This document shows positions 8,609-18,035 of a DNA stretch of 64,000 nucleotides, piece by piece. The notes under the pieces were generated by a model. The model was given only the letters and a program-made list of their open reading frames with translations, did not search any database and was not told the DNA's origin. Position 1 is the first letter of the stretch. The number at the start of each line of letters is the position of its first letter. Source of the stretch: Candidatus Desulfovibrio trichonymphae (lineage in GTDB: Bacteria > Desulfobacterota > Desulfovibrionia > Desulfovibrionales > Desulfovibrionaceae). A program made the position numbers and the translations under genes. Where the stretch lies: NCBI RefSeq assembly GCF_002355955.1, contig NZ_AP017368.1:434001-498000 (forward strand), written 5' to 3'.

Positions 8609-9583
8609 ATGAACGCTTTCAGCGCATTGACGGCCGCCCTGCCCCGGCTGCAAATCAGTATTGACATACTCTGCGTGATACTTCCGCCTGCCGCCTTTAT
8701 GAGTTTTACCGGCATCGGCTTTATCTCGGCGGCAGCAAAAATTTTGTCCCTCACCCGCAAGCGCGCTTCTTTCGACAAATGCGCCAGACAGCTTGCCGCA
8801 TTCGGCCTTGTTTGGGGCTGGCTGCTGCTGGGTGTCTGCCGCATCTGGCTTTATTTGACGCAAAACAGTTCCGCCAAACCTGCTCCGTTCAGCGGTCTGA
8901 CGGAACTCAGCTGGCTTTTGCTGGCATGCAGCGTGTTGTTTATCAGCCTGTATTACACGCTCTGGAAATTCCTGCGCAATCTTCCCGCGCTGCATATTGT
9001 TTTGGGCATTGCAAGCAGCCTGACGGCTTGCGCCGCGCTTGTCGCGACACTGTTTACAGAACGGCTTGCCGCAACGCCGCAGTCAAACCTGAACGGCATC
9101 CACAGCCTAGGGGATGCCGTGAGCCTGATCTTCAATTTGATTTTGTCGGAACAGCATATATCGTTCTGGAACGCATTGTGCTGTACTCCCTTGCTGATTT
9201 TGGCTTTTTCCGGCGGCGCAGGCGCCTTGTGGCTTTTTATGCGGCGCAGGTATGATGATTTCGGTCGAGACCATTATAACACCATGATACGTTGGTGCGC
9301 GTATTGGGCACGGAATGCGTGGGCTTTGCTCTGGATGCTTTTTCTGATCTTCAGTCTGCTTCAAATTCGCCGGTCATGGCAAGGCGATGCTCTTGCCATG
9401 CAGGATATAACCATACAGGCTGCACGACTTCTGTTCTGGCTCGTCCCGTGCCTGCTCTGGTCTTTTGTATGCCGCAGCGCTGTCGCGTTGCGGCATAAAT
9501 TCACGTTGCTGGCCGCGCTGTGCACGGCAAGCACGTTTATGTTGCCCTATTATCTTGCAGTAACAGACGCCGGCATGTTGTAA
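8609..9583 (+). CDS. Polytopic membrane protein of unknown function
   Basis: I do not recognise the family. From ATG 8609 (a GAGGC element sits eight bases upstream; a frame-internal ATG 69 bases earlier is a worse choice) the protein is 324 residues. It has about eight hydrophobic segments, for example LCVILPPAAFMSFTGIGF, LVWGWLLLGVCRIWLYL, LSWLLLACSVLFISLYY, IVLGIASSLTACAALVATL, and three more ending in LAALCTASTFMLPYYLAV. Short basic loops such as FMRRRYDDFGRDHYN lie between them. There is no signal peptide, cofactor motif or transporter signature. It stands alone on the plus strand, facing away from dprA and toward a decayed restriction-like locus. The open frame and consistent membrane pattern argue for a real gene. 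Confidence 0.65.
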   Translation: MNAFSALTAALPRLQISIDILCVILPPAAFMSFTGIGFISAAAKILSLTRKRASFDKCARQLAAFGLVWGWLLLGVCRIWLYLTQNSSAKPAPFSGLTELSWLLLACSVLFISLYYTLWKFLRNLPALHIVLGIASSLTACAALVATLFTERLAATPQSNLNGIHSLGDAVSLIFNLILSEQHISFWNALCCTPLLILAFSGGAGALWLFMRRRYDDFGRDHYNTMIRWCAYWARNAWALLWMLFLIFSLLQIRRSWQGDALAMQDITIQAARLLFWLVPCLLWSFVCRSAVALRHKFTLLAALCTASTFMLPYYLAVTDAGML

Positions 9584-9688
9584 AAGACAGTCACGGGCAA
9601 TGGCGGAGCCGGTGATCCCGGATGGCATGTAGCCAACCTATTTGCATGCATGGCAATGCGGTGACAAATTTTTGGGAAGTTCTTATGG

Positions 9689-10905
9689 TTACAGGGTTAT
9701 GAAACGCTCCATTCCACCAGGGCCGACCGATCTGTTTTTTTGCGTACATCCCCTAATTTTTCTTAGGGGATTTTCCGATTTCCTCTTTGCAATTTTCATA
9801 ATTGCCTGCTGCAAAATTTTCATTTTACCTGTTGGTTTTTTGCATTTTTCCTTTGCATTTTCAGGCGCTTTTTTACCCCCTGTTTCTACTGACAGGAGGG
9901 GAATTGTGTCACAATTCGCCGTCCTGCCAAAGGGCAAGCCCTTTGGAAACCCGATTGTGAACAAATGCCGGACAAATGTTTTTTCGCCTTGGCCCCATTG
10001 GTACTCTCCTTTGACTTGCCTCTGGTCATCGAATATGAAGCAGCTTGCAGCTATATCGGCATCCTTGTCAGAACGTGACAGTAGCGCTGAAGAAATGAGT
10101 TTGTATCCATTGGCGGCGCTCGCTTGGTATATCAGTGGAATGATCTCTCTTGAAGATTTTGATTTATAGAAAGCTTTTTTATATTCCTTGTCGGTCAACA
10201 CATGAGGAAGAACCTTAACACCGAGCCAGCCTTTCTTTTGCAGAAAATATAGGAACGCAAGCTGCCCCATCATTTTTTTGGCGAATTGTTCACTCGTAAA
10301 ACCGTGACGTTTTGCCTCATCACAAAACGCGGCATTACTGTCGAGGTGTTCTTTAAGAATGAAATATTTTTTCTTGTACTTTTCAAAGAATTCTTTAGTT
10401 ACACGTTCAACGCTAAAGGCTTCTTCAATTTTATCAAAAATTGGCCTGTAGTTTTCATCTCGAAAAATAGGGTATAGTTGTTCCATTGCCGTATGGCAGG
10501 GTTCTTTTTCGCCAACAAGATAAGAATAGCGCTTAGCTGGCGTCAGGCTCATCTTGGCGCGCCCTGTGGCAAATTCATAGTCAAGACGAATAAAAGACAG
10601 GCGCCAGAAAGGGTCGTTGCCGGTATAAAACGCTACCACAGCGCCATCATGGCCTGGCACCGTGAGAAATTTCGATACAAAACTACGCTGCATACTGCGC
10701 GCGCGTTCAACATTTCTACCGAATTTCAACTTTACTGCGAGAATATTCAGCACTTTTCCATCCACCTCATAGGCGGCAATGTGCCGGTAGGATTCAACTG
10801 TATACTTGTATTCAAGCTGAATAGGTGTGATATCCCTATCGGGATTAATAACTTTGATATTACCGAAGAACTCTTTTGAAAAACGCAAAAATCTATCAAC
10901 TAATC
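9689..10905 (-). pseudogene. N-terminal part of an Eco57I-type restriction-modification methyltransferase
   Basis: The open frame carries the N-terminal region of the large (usually over 1000 residues) Eco57I-class methylase/restriction proteins. Visible family segments are VLNILAVKLKFGRNVERARSM, QRSFVSKFL, FWRLSFIRLDYEF, LTPAKRYSYLVGEKEPCH, EEAFSVERVTKEFFEKYKKKY and FTSEQFAKKMMGQLAFLYFL, then WGQGEKTFVRHLF. The catalytic methyltransferase domain (with its NPPY motif) never appears. The last 90 or so residues look like read-through into unrelated DNA. Its upstream end is fused directly to a truncated helicase. The original enzyme would have methylated adenine in a target site and perhaps cut unmodified DNA. 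It cannot work in this form. Confidence 0.75.
9749..9776 (+). terminator. Hairpin with T-rich tail, possible terminator
   Basis: An 8-bp perfect stem (TCCCCTAA / TTAGGGGA) with a 6-base loop is followed on the plus strand by ATTTTCC. It lies about 165 bases beyond the membrane protein gene and could end its transcript. The T tract is short, so the call is tentative. Confidence 0.4.
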
Positions 10906-11766
10906 GACAAGCACTGGTGGGCAGATGAATAATTTCCCCCCCTTTTTCACTTTCTTTGCAAGCATAGCGCAAATATATGTCTTGCCAAGTCCGACAACAT
11001 CTGAAACGAATACGCCCCCGTAAGCTTCAATTTTTTTCTCGGCTTCAACAACAGCATCAAATTGTAAGCGCATGAAATCGTCTGGACATATATCACCAAG
11101 CACTGCCTCTTTATCGGCGTTTATTTCTTCGTTGAAATATTCATATAATGTTTTAATATAAAGCTCATAGGGCGTAATATCATCACGCATCCACGTCTTT
11201 TTTTCTATAGTTTCGATATATGTATCTTTAATATCAACGCTCTTTGCCAATAATTCTTCAAACTTTCCAAAAGCAAATTTCACATCACGGCTGTCTTTGA
11301 GTTCGACATTGAATTCAAGATTATTGACAAGACCAGCAAGAGAGAAATTGCTAGAACCAGTAATAACACTTCCATAATGCTCTTTATCTATTTTCTGATC
11401 TTTTCACATTATGTACACTTTGGCGTGTATAGGCGCTTCTACGTACATACGTATTTCAATCTTTCCGGAGCGAAGCCAATTTATAAAAGTTCTAACGCCT
11501 TGTTCAACCACTGTTTCAGAAAAGGCTTCTTTAGCTTCTTTATGAGAAAGATTAACAATTTCAACAAGTTTGCTATCTACATTCAACCCCACCAAAATTC
11601 TAGTAACTTCGGTATCACCCATAGCTGGATATAATTTGAAAAACCCACTTGTGCGGAAATACCCGACAAGCACATCAAAAAACTGCGTGTTGTTTCGCAG
11701 AATATTGCTAAATCTGGAATACAAGTCCCTTTCAGGTTCATTTGTGAAAAAAGTTAGGTCGTTCAT
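10903..11766 (-). pseudogene. PLD-domain SNF2/DEAD-type helicase, nonsense mutation and 3' deletion
   Basis: From ATG 11766 (MNDLTFFTNEPERDLYSRF) the frame encodes a phospholipase-D-like domain with the HKD element HAKVYIM. An in-frame TGA follows at 11404-11406, where one codon of the motif (consistent with Arg) has mutated. Beyond it the same frame continues KDQKIDKEHYGSVITGSSNFSL. The frame goes on into a helicase region with the Walker A loop VFVSDVVGLGKTYICAMLA and then KLFICPPVLVD, where it stops at 10900. In the family, most of the two RecA domains would follow; these are missing because the sequence joins the methyltransferase fragment. PLD-helicases of this shape accompany methyltransferases in restriction-like defence loci. 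Confidence 0.8.
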
Positions 11767-11996
11767 TTGATAACCTGGTCTTCCTTGCCGACTGCCAGCT
11801 TATTCACGTTAGAGGCTACAATGCGGCCTTTTTTTAGAATTTTTTAAAAACTGTAGCGATATATCTTATCTTCATTAATCCTAACTGCTTGTCATAATAT
11901 TTGCAACACGACATCGTTGGGCGTGTCGCTCACAAATATCTCACCAAGCCTGATGATGGCGCACGACAACACTCGCCGTAATATATCAGGCAAATA
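11763..11996 (-). pseudogene. Remnant of the gene upstream of the PLD-helicase
   Basis: One frame on the minus strand reads protein-like for 78 codons (YLPDILRRVLSC, RLGEIFVSDTPNDVVLQIL, then RINEDKIYRYSF and KKGRIVASNVNKLAVGKED). It is interrupted by a TGA and a TAA. It ends at a TGA that overlaps the helicase start codon (ATGA), the arrangement of translationally coupled partners. I do not recognise the family. The context suggests a further component of the same defence operon, almost entirely lost. The remainder of 11767-12129 holds only the tRNA terminator region. Confidence 0.45.
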
Positions 11997-12090
11997 AGCA
12001 AACCTTTTGAAAAATCCGCAGGGATTTTCTTTGTTTTTTTACATCTAAAAAAGCTGGGCTATAGCGGGGCTGGGCAGCCCCATAACAAGA

Positions 12091-12121
12091 AAGGGTTTGC
12101 GGATATTTTCCGCAACCCCTT
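12091..12121 (-). terminator. Rho-independent-type terminator after tRNA-Val
   Basis: On the minus strand AAGGGGTTGCGG pairs with CCGCAAACCCTT around a short AAAATAT loop, and TTCTTGTT follows. It sits 8 bases past the tRNA CCA end and probably ends the ftsZ-tRNA transcript. A second GC-rich hairpin (GGGGCTG/CAGCCCC) lies just beyond. Confidence 0.6.
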
Positions 12122-12129
12122 GATATTCT

Positions 12130-12205
12130 TGGTGGGCAGTACAGGACTTGAACCTGTGGCCCCCGCCGTGTGAAGGCGGTGCTCTACCAACTGAGCTAAC
12201 TGCCC
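12130..12205 (-). tRNA. tRNA-Val (anticodon CAC)
   Basis: The minus strand folds as a complete cloverleaf. The acceptor stem is GGGCAGT/ACTGCCC and the D arm AGCTCAGTTGGTAGAGC. The anticodon stem CCGCC/GGCGG surrounds the loop TTCACAC, and the T arm carries GGTTCAAGTCC. The CCA end is encoded. The anticodon CAC reads GUG, so the tRNA carries valine. It begins 22 bases after the ftsZ stop codon with no terminator between, so it is probably processed from the end of the dcw transcript as well as made independently. Confidence 0.95.
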
Positions 12206-12226
12206 GCAGGATGTCAGAACAAAAAG

Positions 12227-13552
12227 CTAATCCGCCTGCATCCGAATAAAAGCCGGTATTTCAAAATCGTCCTCATCAAAAATAAAGTCCTCATACCCCG
12301 GCTTGTGCTGACGTCGCGGCGTCCCGCCCTGAACATTTTTTTTGACGAGATACGGGGGAATATTGCCTTTTGAATCATCAATCCATCCTTCAATCTGACC
12401 ACGCCGTGAGGGCTGCGTCCCGCTCTTCGGTCCGTCTTTGGTATCCTGCCTACGCGCTGAAGGGCCGCGCAAAAGGCCGGGCTCTGTGTGCCGAGTTAGC
12501 GCTGTCCCCGCCGTGCCACGCGCCGGCTGTGGAGGAAAAATCATTTTTTTGGGGGAAGGCGAAGGCTCCGGACGGGCCATCTGTGACTCAATGCCTGTGG
12601 CAATAACAGTAATGCGAATTTCCTCGTCGACGTTTTCATCAAAGATCACGCCAAAAATGATGTTGGCGTCAGGGGGCGTCGCTTCATCAATGATATTGCC
12701 GATCTCCGCGATTTCTTCAGCGGTGATCTCCTCTGAAGCGGTGATGTTGTAAAGCACGGCCTTGGCGCTCTCAAGCGAGACGTCTTCCAGCAGCGGACTC
12801 ATGATTGCGCGCTGTGTCGCATCACGCGCCCGATTTTCACCTGAAGCTATGCCTGTGCCCATCAAGGCAAGGCCCGCCTCTGACATTGTTGTGCGCACGT
12901 CGGCAAAGTCAAGGTTAATAAGGCCTTCGCCTAAAATCACATCAGAAATGCCTTTGACGGCATAATACAATACATCGTTTGCTTTTTGCAGCGTTGCGGC
13001 AAACGGGGCCTTTTTGGGAGCAAAAGCCACAAGCCTGTCATTGGGAACTGTGATCAGACAATCCACATGCTGCTTGAGTGTCGCAAGGCCTTCTTCCGCA
13101 GCGCGCATGCGTTTTACGCCTTCAAAGGTAAAGGGCTTCGTAACAACCCCCACTGTCAGCGCGCCAAGCTCCTTTGCAATCTGGGCAACCACCGGCGCCG
13201 CTCCTGTGCCCGTGCCGCCGCCCATGCCCGCTGTCACAAAAACCATATCCGCATCGCCGAGAATATCGCGAATGGCGCTCTTGCTTTCCACAGCTGCCTC
13301 ACAACCAACGGCCGGCACGGCGCCGGCGCCGAGGCCTTTTGTCAGTTTTTCTCCCAATTGAACCTTGATGGGGGCGTCATTTTTGTTGAGCGCCTGCAAA
13401 TCTGTATTGGCGCAGACAAACTGAACCCCCCGCAAACCGGCCATAATCATTTTCTGCACGGCGTTCCCGCCGCCGCCGCCAACGCCGATCACCTTGATTT
13501 TTGCTGTGGACGCCAAGGAAATGTCAATATCATTTACGATTGACTGTGCCAT
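12227..13552 (-). CDS. ftsZ: Cell division GTPase FtsZ
   Basis: FtsZ is the bacterial tubulin that polymerises into the mid-cell ring. The 441-residue sequence has the nucleotide-binding GVGGGGGNAV near the N-terminus, the tubulin signature MGGGTGTGAAPVVA, the T7 synergy-loop region NLDFADVRTTM, a variable linker (about 320-415) and the conserved C-terminal tail FEIPAFIRMQ that binds FtsA. The ATG is preceded by GGGAGG at good distance. It is the last protein gene of the dcw cluster, 42 bases after ftsA. Confidence 0.98.
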   Translation of the reverse strand: MAQSIVNDIDISLASTAKIKVIGVGGGGGNAVQKMIMAGLRGVQFVCANTDLQALNKNDAPIKVQLGEKLTKGLGAGAVPAVGCEAAVESKSAIRDILGDADMVFVTAGMGGGTGTGAAPVVAQIAKELGALTVGVVTKPFTFEGVKRMRAAEEGLATLKQHVDCLITVPNDRLVAFAPKKAPFAATLQKANDVLYYAVKGISDVILGEGLINLDFADVRTTMSEAGLALMGTGIASGENRARDATQRAIMSPLLEDVSLESAKAVLYNITASEEITAEEIAEIGNIIDEATPPDANIIFGVIFDENVDEEIRITVIATGIESQMARPEPSPSPKKMIFPPQPARGTAGTALTRHTEPGLLRGPSARRQDTKDGPKSGTQPSRRGQIEGWIDDSKGNIPPYLVKKNVQGGTPRRQHKPGYEDFIFDEDDFEIPAFIRMQAD

Positions 13553-13594
13553 GATGCCTCCCGTTGTGTGCTTCCGGCATTTGCCCGCCTGTTG

Positions 13595-14830
13595 TTATGA
13601 AATATCCGCAAACCATTTTTTCATTCGCGCCAGCACAGCGTCAAAAACGCCGGTCTCACTGCGCGTGGTGAATTTTTTCTGCCCGAAGGCCTCCCTCTCG
13701 GCGCCATAGCGCAAAAGGCCCACCGCTGTGGAAAATTTTGGGCTGTTCACCACATCTTTAAGCCCGCCCAGGTCACGCGGATAACCAATCCGCGTCGGCA
13801 GGTTGAAAATCTGTTCGCCAAGTTCCTGACAGCCTTCAATCAGAGCGGTGCCGCCCGTCAGAACAACGCCGGCGCCGATCAAATCCTTGTAGCCGGACTG
13901 CGTGAGAGTCTGATCCACCAGATAGAGAATTTCCTCCATGCGGGGTTCACAGATTTCCGCCAGAACCTGCCGTGAAAGACGCCGCGGTTCACGCCCACCC
14001 ACACTAGGAACTTCAATAAATTCATCCGGGCGCACCATATCAGCCAGAGCGCAGCCGTATTTGATTTTGATCCTCTCCGCGGATCCAATGGGCGTACGCA
14101 AACCGAAAGCGATGTCGTTGGAGAGATTCTGCCCGCCAAGCGCAAGGACGGCCGTGTGTTTGATGGCATCATTGGCAAAAATGGCGATATCGGTCGTGCC
14201 GCCGCCGAGGTCCACCAGAGCGACGCCTATTTCACGCTCTTCTTCCGTCAGAACAGCCTTTGCGGAAGCGAGGGATTCCAGAGCAATATCCGCCACCTCA
14301 AGATCGCTGCGCCGACATGACCGCACAATATTCTGGGCTGAAGAAACAGCCCCGGTGACAATGTGTACCTTTACCTCCAGCCGTACGCCGGCCATACCCA
14401 AGGGGTCGGCTATGCCGCGCTGTGTGTCGACAATATACTCCTGCGGCAAAATATGGATGACTTCACGGTCAGCCGGAATGGCGACGGCCCGCGCCGCGTC
14501 GATAGCTCTCTCCACGTCACGCTGGGCGACCTCGCCTCCCTTGACGGCGATAACGCCATGGCTGTTGATGCCCATAATGTGGCTGCCGGCAATGCCGACA
14601 TAGACGGCATTGATTTCACAGCCGGCCATAAGCTCCGCATCAGCAACAGCCTTGCGGATAGACTGCACCGTCTGCTCAATATTGACCACAACCCCCTTGC
14701 GCAATCCCGTGGAGTCGCTGGTGCCTATGCCCACAATATCCACAAGGCCGGAGTCCGAAAGCTCTCCCACAACAGCACATATCTTTGTTGTGCCGATATC
14801 AAGCCCCACGATGAGATCGGACCTATTCAT
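13595..14830 (-). CDS. ftsA: Cell division protein FtsA
   Basis: FtsA is an actin-like ATPase that ties FtsZ filaments to the membrane. The 411 residues show the phosphate-1 loop LIVGLDIGTTKICAVVGE, the 1C domain typical of FtsA after residue 85, phosphate-2 VALVDLGGGTTDIAIF, the adenosine motif GVVLTGGTALIEG, and a short C-terminal amphipathic stretch (VLARMKKWFADIS) that would serve as membrane anchor. Its ATG overlaps the ftsQ stop in ATGA form, so translation is probably coupled. Confidence 0.97.
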   Translation of the reverse strand: MNRSDLIVGLDIGTTKICAVVGELSDSGLVDIVGIGTSDSTGLRKGVVVNIEQTVQSIRKAVADAELMAGCEINAVYVGIAGSHIMGINSHGVIAVKGGEVAQRDVERAIDAARAVAIPADREVIHILPQEYIVDTQRGIADPLGMAGVRLEVKVHIVTGAVSSAQNIVRSCRRSDLEVADIALESLASAKAVLTEEEREIGVALVDLGGGTTDIAIFANDAIKHTAVLALGGQNLSNDIAFGLRTPIGSAERIKIKYGCALADMVRPDEFIEVPSVGGREPRRLSRQVLAEICEPRMEEILYLVDQTLTQSGYKDLIGAGVVLTGGTALIEGCQELGEQIFNLPTRIGYPRDLGGLKDVVNSPKFSTAVGLLRYGAEREAFGQKKFTTRSETGVFDAVLARMKKWFADIS

Positions 14831-15750
14831 ACATACCCCTTATAAACAGCGCCCTGTTTTCTGCCTTGCACGGACTGATTGAGCACAACCCAGACATTGC
14901 CGTTCGCCGATCGCACTTCACGCACATTTTGCAGCTCATGCCTCCGGGCAAGATCCCCCAAGACAATGCCAATTCTGACAAGATTCCCGCTCCAGTCGTC
15001 TGTCGCGATGGAAAGACGCATTTCGCGATCTTCCAAATAAATTTCAACGCCCCGTCCGGCGCTTGCGGTGACCTGCGCTATCACTCCGGATTCCACCGGC
15101 AGGGCGCCGCTCTGCATATCTTTCAGCACGCGGGCAAGATAGGGGGCTGTATCTTCAGCCCCAGGCTCAATAACGAGTGTCGGCAAAGAAAGAAAATTCT
15201 TGCTTTCAACAGGCGCAATGATTTCACCGCGCTCATTGGCGTAAAACAGCACTCCGTCTTTATGCACCCAAAAAGAAGGCAGGCGCTCTTTCAGCTTGAT
15301 GACAAACTTGTCCGGCAACAAGCGCCTGACAGAGACCTCCTCCACCCAGGGCGTTTTGCGCAAGTTCCGTTCAGCGTCGGTAATGCTGACAGCCAGACAA
15401 TTGTCGCCTTCTCTGATGCCGCAGTACTGCAAAACCATCTCTTTCGTCAGGCGTACATTGCCTGTTACATCCACATGCCTTGTCTGAAAAAAAGGGCTGG
15501 TAACAGCCGTGTTATACAGCCGGAGCGAAACAAGGTACAACCCGACAGGCACTAAAACGGCAATCACGAGCAGTGCCATGAGTGCCATGACTGCGCCAAG
15601 CTTTTTTAACCCGTTAACCCCTTTGAACTTTTTGCATATCCAGAGAAAAAAGGACAAAAAAAATTTTTTACGGTTTTTTTTTTGCGACGAAGCCGCTTTT
15701 GTATAGAAATTGCGGGTCTTACGGCTGTGTTTTGTCAGCATGAGCCGCAT
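14827..15750 (-). CDS. ftsQ: Cell division protein FtsQ
   Basis: FtsQ (DivIB) is a bitopic divisome protein linking early and late division proteins. It has a basic cytoplasmic N-terminus rich in Lys and Phe, one membrane segment (VMALMALLVIAVLVPVGLYL, about 54-73), a POTRA domain beginning at TRHVDVTGNVRLTKEMVLQY, and the FtsQ beta domain with RLLPDKFVIKLKERLPSFWV. The start overlaps the end of murB by 16 bases; a second ATG three codons in is possible. 307 residues is normal. Confidence 0.92.
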   Translation of the reverse strand: MRLMLTKHSRKTRNFYTKAASSQKKNRKKFFLSFFLWICKKFKGVNGLKKLGAVMALMALLVIAVLVPVGLYLVSLRLYNTAVTSPFFQTRHVDVTGNVRLTKEMVLQYCGIREGDNCLAVSITDAERNLRKTPWVEEVSVRRLLPDKFVIKLKERLPSFWVHKDGVLFYANERGEIIAPVESKNFLSLPTLVIEPGAEDTAPYLARVLKDMQSGALPVESGVIAQVTASAGRGVEIYLEDREMRLSIATDDWSGNLVRIGIVLGDLARRHELQNVREVRSANGNVWVVLNQSVQGRKQGAVYKGYV

Positions 15751-16625
15751 GGCACTATCCTGACTTCCGGTTCAAGCATGATGCCGAATCGCTGCCGCAC
15801 CGCATCGCGTGCCGCATGCAACAAATCCAGAGCTGCGGTTGCGCTTCCCTTGCCTTCGTTGATCAAAAAATTGGCGTGCAGGGAAGAAAACGCCACTCCC
15901 CCATACCGCCTGCCCTTGTAACCGGCCTGTTCCAGAAGTTGCCCGGCCGGCGCTCCGGAAGCGGGATTTTTGAAAATACAGCCCGCGCTCCAGGCGGTTA
16001 CAGGTTGTTTAGACTTTTTCTCAAGAAAATTATGACCCATGCGTTTACCAATGCCACCCCTTTCGGACCTGGTCAAGACAAATGTGGCATCCAATATAAT
16101 AAAATTTTTTCCCCCCTCCGGGATGACGAGGCTGCGGTAGGCAGACTTCAGTCCGCCGGCAGGCGTCGTTTTAACAATGCCGTCGCTGAAGATTCTGATG
16201 CGTTCTATACATGCGCATATCTCTGTTCCGAAGGAACTGGCGTTCATGGCCACAGCTCCTCCGACACTGCCCGGCACGCCCACCAGACCCTCAAGACCGG
16301 TCAAGCCGTGTTTGAAACAAAAACGCAGCAGACGGGGCATGGGAACCCCGGCGCCGGCCAGAACAAAAATTTTCTCTCCTTGTTCATCAATAATTTCAGG
16401 CCCCTGCATAAAATTCGGCCTGAGCAGCACAATCGGCAACTCGCCGTCCTGAGCCAAGATATTGCTGCCGGCGCCGAGGACGACAGCTTCCCCGCCCCAA
16501 AAATGCAATCGTTCCGGCAGCAGTTCCAGATCCCCCCCGCCGGCAAGCGTCAATTCGGCAATGGCCGTGCCGCCAAGGTGCAGGGTAGTCCGCTCCGCCA
16601 AAGAGGGTGATGCCGTTTCAAGCAT
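15735..16625 (-). CDS. murB: UDP-N-acetylenolpyruvoylglucosamine reductase MurB
   Basis: MurB reduces UDP-GlcNAc-enolpyruvate to UDP-MurNAc with NADPH and FAD, in the cytoplasm. FAD-binding features are [13 protein letters not shown] and [14 protein letters not shown], followed by [21 protein letters not shown]. The catalytic serine lies in [11 protein letters not shown] and the C-terminal [14 protein letters not shown] is present. The protein is compact (type II lacking the long loop). ATG 16625 overlaps the murC stop by 8 bases and is my choice; ATG 16637 is an alternative with no better ribosome site. About 296 residues. Confidence 0.93.
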   Translation of the reverse strand: MLETASPSLAERTTLHLGGTAIAELTLAGGGDLELLPERLHFWGGEAVVLGAGSNILAQDGELPIVLLRPNFMQGPEIIDEQGEKIFVLAGAGVPMPRLLRFCFKHGLTGLEGLVGVPGSVGGAVAMNASSFGTEICACIERIRIFSDGIVKTTPAGGLKSAYRSLVIPEGGKNFIILDATFVLTRSERGGIGKRMGHNFLEKKSKQPVTAWSAGCIFKNPASGAPAGQLLEQAGYKGRRYGGVAFSSLHANFLINEGKGSATAALDLLHAARDAVRQRFGIMLEPEVRIVPCGSC

Positions 16626-17991
16626 TGTCTGCAGCATCAAGAAAGAGCGGACCGAGCCGCGTGATGGTGCCCGCGCCAAGCGTCAGCAAAACGTCCCCCG
16701 AACGAAGACAGGCCGGCAGGTTTGCCGCCAGTGCATCAAGTGTCTGAAAATAAATGACGGGCGTGCTTGAAACCTGCTGTACGCCCTGGGCGAGGCTTTG
16801 CCCTGAAACTCCGGGAATCGGCTTTTCCGAGGCCGCATAGATTTCCGTTAAAAGAAGACAGTCGGCGGCGTCAAAGACCTTGCAAAATTCGCCGAACTGC
16901 GCCTGTGTGCGACTGAATCTATGCGGTTGAAATGCGACGACAATACGCCGCCCCGGGTAAACCTGACGGGCCGTTGTCAGCGTGGCAGCTATCTCTGCGG
17001 GGTGGTGGCCATAATCATCCACCACTGCCACGCCGTTCTTCTCGCCTTTAAACTCAAAGCGCCTGCCCACCCCGCTGAAAGCCTGCAAGCCGTCAACACA
17101 TGCGGAAAAACTGATGCCCGCCTCCATAGCGGCGCAGATGGCGCCGAGCGCGTTCAAAATATTGTGCCGTCCGGGCTGGGGCAGAGTGACGTCTCCCAGT
17201 TTTTCATGTCCATGCCAGACCTCAAAACGGCTTGGCAGACCACTTGAAAGCAGCACCGCGCGCAGCCGGTTCTCCTGCGCAAAACCGTAAGTCAAAACCG
17301 GCCGTTTGACGCGAGGCAAAAGCGCACGAACGCCTGTGTCGTCCCCGCAGACCACATTGACGCCGTAAAACGGCACGTTATTCATAAACTGCACAAAAGC
17401 CGCGTCAATGGCCTCCCGAGTTCTGTAATAGTCAAGATGATCCTCATCCACATTGGTTACCACATTAATAATGGGCAAAAGACAGAGAAAAGAACCGTCA
17501 GATTCATCAGCTTCCGCTATAAGGTAATCGCCTCGTCCCAAATGGGCGTTTGCGCCGTAAACATTAAGGCGCCCGCCGATAATAACAGTCGGATCAAAGC
17601 CGGCAGCGTCAAAAATGGCGGCTGTTAACGACGTTGTCGTTGTTTTGCCGTGCGTGCCCGCTATGGCGACGCCCTGGCGCAGTCGCATGAGTTCGGCGAG
17701 CATTTCGGCGCGGGGAATAATCGCTATATTCCGCCGGCGGGCTTCCTCCACTTCAGGGTTGTCGGCATTGACAGCGGTCGATTTGACAAGCACCTGCACG
17801 TCCCCGACATTTTCAGCGGCATGGCCTACCGCCACACGCGCTCCCATCTCGCGCAAATGCCTGACTATCGCTGAATCGCTCAGGTCTGAACCGGAAATTT
17901 CATAGCCAAGACTCAACAGAACTTCGGCAATGCCGCTCATGCCGGCGCCGCCGATGCCCACCATGTGGATATGTCGAATTTTATTTTTCAT
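16618..17991 (-). CDS. murC: UDP-N-acetylmuramate-L-alanine ligase MurC
   Basis: MurC adds L-alanine to UDP-MurNAc using ATP, the first step of stem-peptide building. The start at ATG 17991 gives [19 protein letters not shown], the usual N-terminal UDP-binding motif. The frame is open 20 codons upstream but only with junk sequence. Other motifs are the ATP loop [13 protein letters not shown], the metal site [19 protein letters not shown], and the C-terminal [10 protein letters not shown] and FQPHRFSRT. About 457 residues. It lies 44 bases after murG. Confidence 0.97.
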   Translation of the reverse strand: MKNKIRHIHMVGIGGAGMSGIAEVLLSLGYEISGSDLSDSAIVRHLREMGARVAVGHAAENVGDVQVLVKSTAVNADNPEVEEARRRNIAIIPRAEMLAELMRLRQGVAIAGTHGKTTTTSLTAAIFDAAGFDPTVIIGGRLNVYGANAHLGRGDYLIAEADESDGSFLCLLPIINVVTNVDEDHLDYYRTREAIDAAFVQFMNNVPFYGVNVVCGDDTGVRALLPRVKRPVLTYGFAQENRLRAVLLSSGLPSRFEVWHGHEKLGDVTLPQPGRHNILNALGAICAAMEAGISFSACVDGLQAFSGVGRRFEFKGEKNGVAVVDDYGHHPAEIAATLTTARQVYPGRRIVVAFQPHRFSRTQAQFGEFCKVFDAADCLLLTEIYAASEKPIPGVSGQSLAQGVQQVSSTPVIYFQTLDALAANLPACLRSGDVLLTLGAGTITRLGPLFLDAADNA

Positions 17992-18035
17992 GATACATCG
18001 CTCTCGCTTCACGGCGCGTCCGCAAACCGCACTGC

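Noticed and set aside
7898-8995. 365-codon minus-strand open frame
   Set aside because: It overlaps the true dprA N-terminus in another frame and the membrane protein gene on the other strand; Arg/Gln-rich with no family features.
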